Source of the DNA: Chloroflexota bacterium
Lineage (GTDB): Bacteria > Chloroflexota > Anaerolineae > UBA1429
Direction of reading: 5' to 3'
DNA: 13,469 nt
Assembly: GCA_014360745.1 (NCBI GenBank)
Contig: JACIWY010000052.1
Coordinates: 1 to 13,469 of the forward strand
The position numbers and the translations under genes are program-made. A model generated the notes under the pieces. That model was not told the DNA's origin and did no database searches. It worked only from the letters and a program-made list of their open reading frames with translations. This document shows, one piece after another, positions 12,776 to 13,469 of this stretch. Position 1 is the stretch's first letter; each line of letters begins with the position of its first letter.

Positions 12776-13092
12776 GTCTTAGCCCGGAGAGAAAAGAGCG
12801 GTTGCTGAAAATAGAGGCGTTGGTCCGCGAGAACCCGGGCATCACCCTGTCGGAACTGGCGGATCTGCTGGGGACATCGCCGGCGATTGCGCATCGCGAC
12901 GTTGCGGCGCTCGGCATTATCCTGCGCGACGGGCGCAGGAATATGGCGCGCTTCCAGGATTTGTACTGGCATAACGGCCTCTGGTGCATACGCTGCGATT
13001 GCGGCGCGTATGTGCCGGTCTGCGCGGAGGAGGGGGAAGACGAATGCCCTATGTGCGGGCGGGCGTACGCGATGCAGATTACGCGGGTGTGA
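12769..13092 (+). CDS. Helix-turn-helix protein with a C-terminal zinc ribbon
   Basis: The 107-residue protein has a winged-helix N-terminal half (LLKIEALVRENPGITLSELA, then a DLLGTSPAIAHRDVAALG recognition region) resembling DeoR/HrcA-like short HTH domains. Its C-terminal half has Cys73, Cys76, Cys78, Cys85, Cys93 and Cys96 (WCIRCDCG and ECPMCG), a likely zinc site. The start uses the second copy of the duplicated ATG at 12769. It is probably a transcription regulator of the element, perhaps of late genes, but the target is unknown. Confidence 0.65.
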   Translation: MTRLSPERKERLLKIEALVRENPGITLSELADLLGTSPAIAHRDVAALGIILRDGRRNMARFQDLYWHNGLWCIRCDCGAYVPVCAEEGEDECPMCGRAYAMQITRV

Positions 13093-13313
13093 CGGTGGCG
13101 GGCCATATCTGCCGCGCGGTGCGGTTGATCGAGATGATGCGGTTGCTCAGGGATCGCCCTCTCTCGTCGGCAGAGCTGGCCGAGCGATTCGGCGTCTCGC
13201 AGCGCATGGTGCAGTATGACCTGATGGATCTCCAGAGCTGGCCGATGTACGTGCCGCTGGCGCGGGACCTCCAAGGGCGGTGGTATATCCCGCGCGGCTG
13301 GCGGTTGCTCTGA
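13044..13313 (+). CDS. Small winged-helix DNA-binding protein
   Basis: From ATG 13044 the product is 89 residues. The core (ICRAVRLIEMMRLLRDRPLS, then SAELAERFGVSQRMVQYDLM) is a clear DeoR/WYL-type HTH, with a short wing (GRWYIPRGW) and no effector domain. ATG 13044 has GGAGGGGG at good spacing but overlaps the previous gene by 49 bases. GTG 13089 gives a GTGA stop-start overlap like others in this operon and keeps the whole HTH, so it is a serious alternative. It is the last gene before the terminator and may regulate the next module. Confidence 0.65.
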   Translation: MPYVRAGVRDADYAGVTVAGHICRAVRLIEMMRLLRDRPLSSAELAERFGVSQRMVQYDLMDLQSWPMYVPLARDLQGRWYIPRGWRLL

Positions 13314-13346
13314 GAAAACGAAACCAGATTGCGCGCGCTCATGCTA

Positions 13347-13375
13347 CGCTCTGGCTGCCAGGCCAGAGCGTTTTT
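13347..13375 (+). terminator. Strong intrinsic terminator of the early operon
   Basis: A perfect 9-bp GC-rich stem (CGCTCTGGC and GCCAGAGCG, 6-base loop) is followed at once by TTTTTGTTT on the + strand, about 30 bases after the last HTH gene. It is a textbook rho-independent terminator and marks the 3' end of the early/replication transcript. Confidence 0.9.
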
Positions 13376-13405
13376 GTTTGCCGCCTGGTCATCTTTCCTC
13401 CTCTG

Positions 13406-13444
13406 CGTGGGGCGTTGGGCAGTAGGGCAGCCCAACGCCCCACG
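13406..13444. repeat. Perfect 15-bp-stem hairpin near the right edge
   Basis: CGTGGGGCGTTGGGC (13406-13420) and its exact complement (13430-13444) enclose a 9-base loop. It is followed by GAAGGCATTTTT on the + strand, so it may be a second, weaker terminator. It could instead be a dispersed palindromic element or mark the end of the integrated element. The window ends 25 bases later. There is no ORF from 13314 to the end. Confidence 0.7.
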
Positions 13445-13469
13445 GAAGGCATTTTTGCACATAGGAATT

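Larger units (their letters stand above)
3140..13376. mobile_element. Prophage-like integrated element (approximate limits)
   Basis: A large serine recombinase sits at the left end next to recJ. It is followed by a divergent repressor/Cro-like switch, a string of small overlapping early ORFs, an SSB-tailed protein, a PrimPol-D5 helicase, a nuclease and small HTH proteins. This is the order of a temperate phage or an integrative replicating element. The left limit is placed just after the recombinase stop codon. The right limit is set by the strong terminator after the last early gene and is only a lower bound. No direct repeat that would mark attL and attR was recognised by eye, as expected for serine integrases with very short cores. 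No structural genes are present in the window. Confidence 0.6.

Noticed and set aside
1..13469. CRISPR array, tRNA or rRNA genes
   Set aside because: No regularly spaced direct repeats with unique spacers, no tRNA cloverleaf and no rRNA-like conserved stretches were seen by eye. The repeats present are short tandem, dyad or in-gene duplications.

Overview
The window holds three blocks: an AT-rich left edge, a GC-rich chromosomal stretch carrying recJ, and a prophage-like integrated element that fills the rest. The host is probably a GC-rich member of the Chloroflexota (Anaerolineae-like). This is an inference from three things: a RecJ with a long C-terminal winged-helix extension, the style of the DUF4352 protein with its Ala/Pro/Thr-rich linker, and a Gram-positive-type LexA box (GAAC-N4-GTTC), a site type also reported for the Chloroflexota genus Dehalococcoides. 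No rRNA, tRNA or CRISPR array was seen.

Left edge and chromosome (1-3113). Positions 1 to about 420 are clearly more AT-rich than the rest. They carry a good sigma70-type promoter and a small membrane-anchored protein of unknown function (130-438). This DNA abuts the 5' fragment of an MNT-type nucleotidyltransferase gene (about 400-567, minus), which looks truncated at the junction. Next comes a complete recJ (674-3061, minus).

Integration and decision module (3140-6203). On the minus strand a membrane-anchored DUF4352 protein and a large serine recombinase form an ATGA-overlapping operon. It is divergent from a small + strand ORF (5401-5628). Between them lie back-to-back promoters with a perfect LexA-type box (5344-5355) and a separate 22-bp hairpin palindrome (5280-5301). 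A short cI-like repressor without a self-cleavage domain (5504-5848, minus) and a Cro-like protein (5970-6203, +) form a classical divergent switch with repeated operator-like words. My model is that LexA, rather than cleavage of the element repressor, couples the element to DNA damage. LexA would control the excision recombinase and also the + transcript that opposes the repressor gene.

Early and replication module (6255-13313, all +). A run of small overlapping ORFs (6255-8319) precedes a helical protein (8228-8713), a 291-residue protein with an SSB-like acidic tail (8735-9610), a zinc-ribbon peptide and a PrimPol-D5 primase-helicase (9856-11988) that also ends in an SSB-like tail. Directly downstream is a 110-bp dyad-symmetric array of GGAAC/GTTCC repeats, the best candidate for the replication origin. 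After it come a coiled-coil protein, a PD-(D/E)XK nuclease and two small helix-turn-helix proteins. A strong intrinsic terminator (13347-13375) and a second perfect hairpin (13406-13444) close the operon.

No capsid, portal, terminase, tail or lysis genes are visible. The element is therefore either a prophage whose late genes lie to the right of the window, or a smaller satellite or integrative element; the window cannot decide this.
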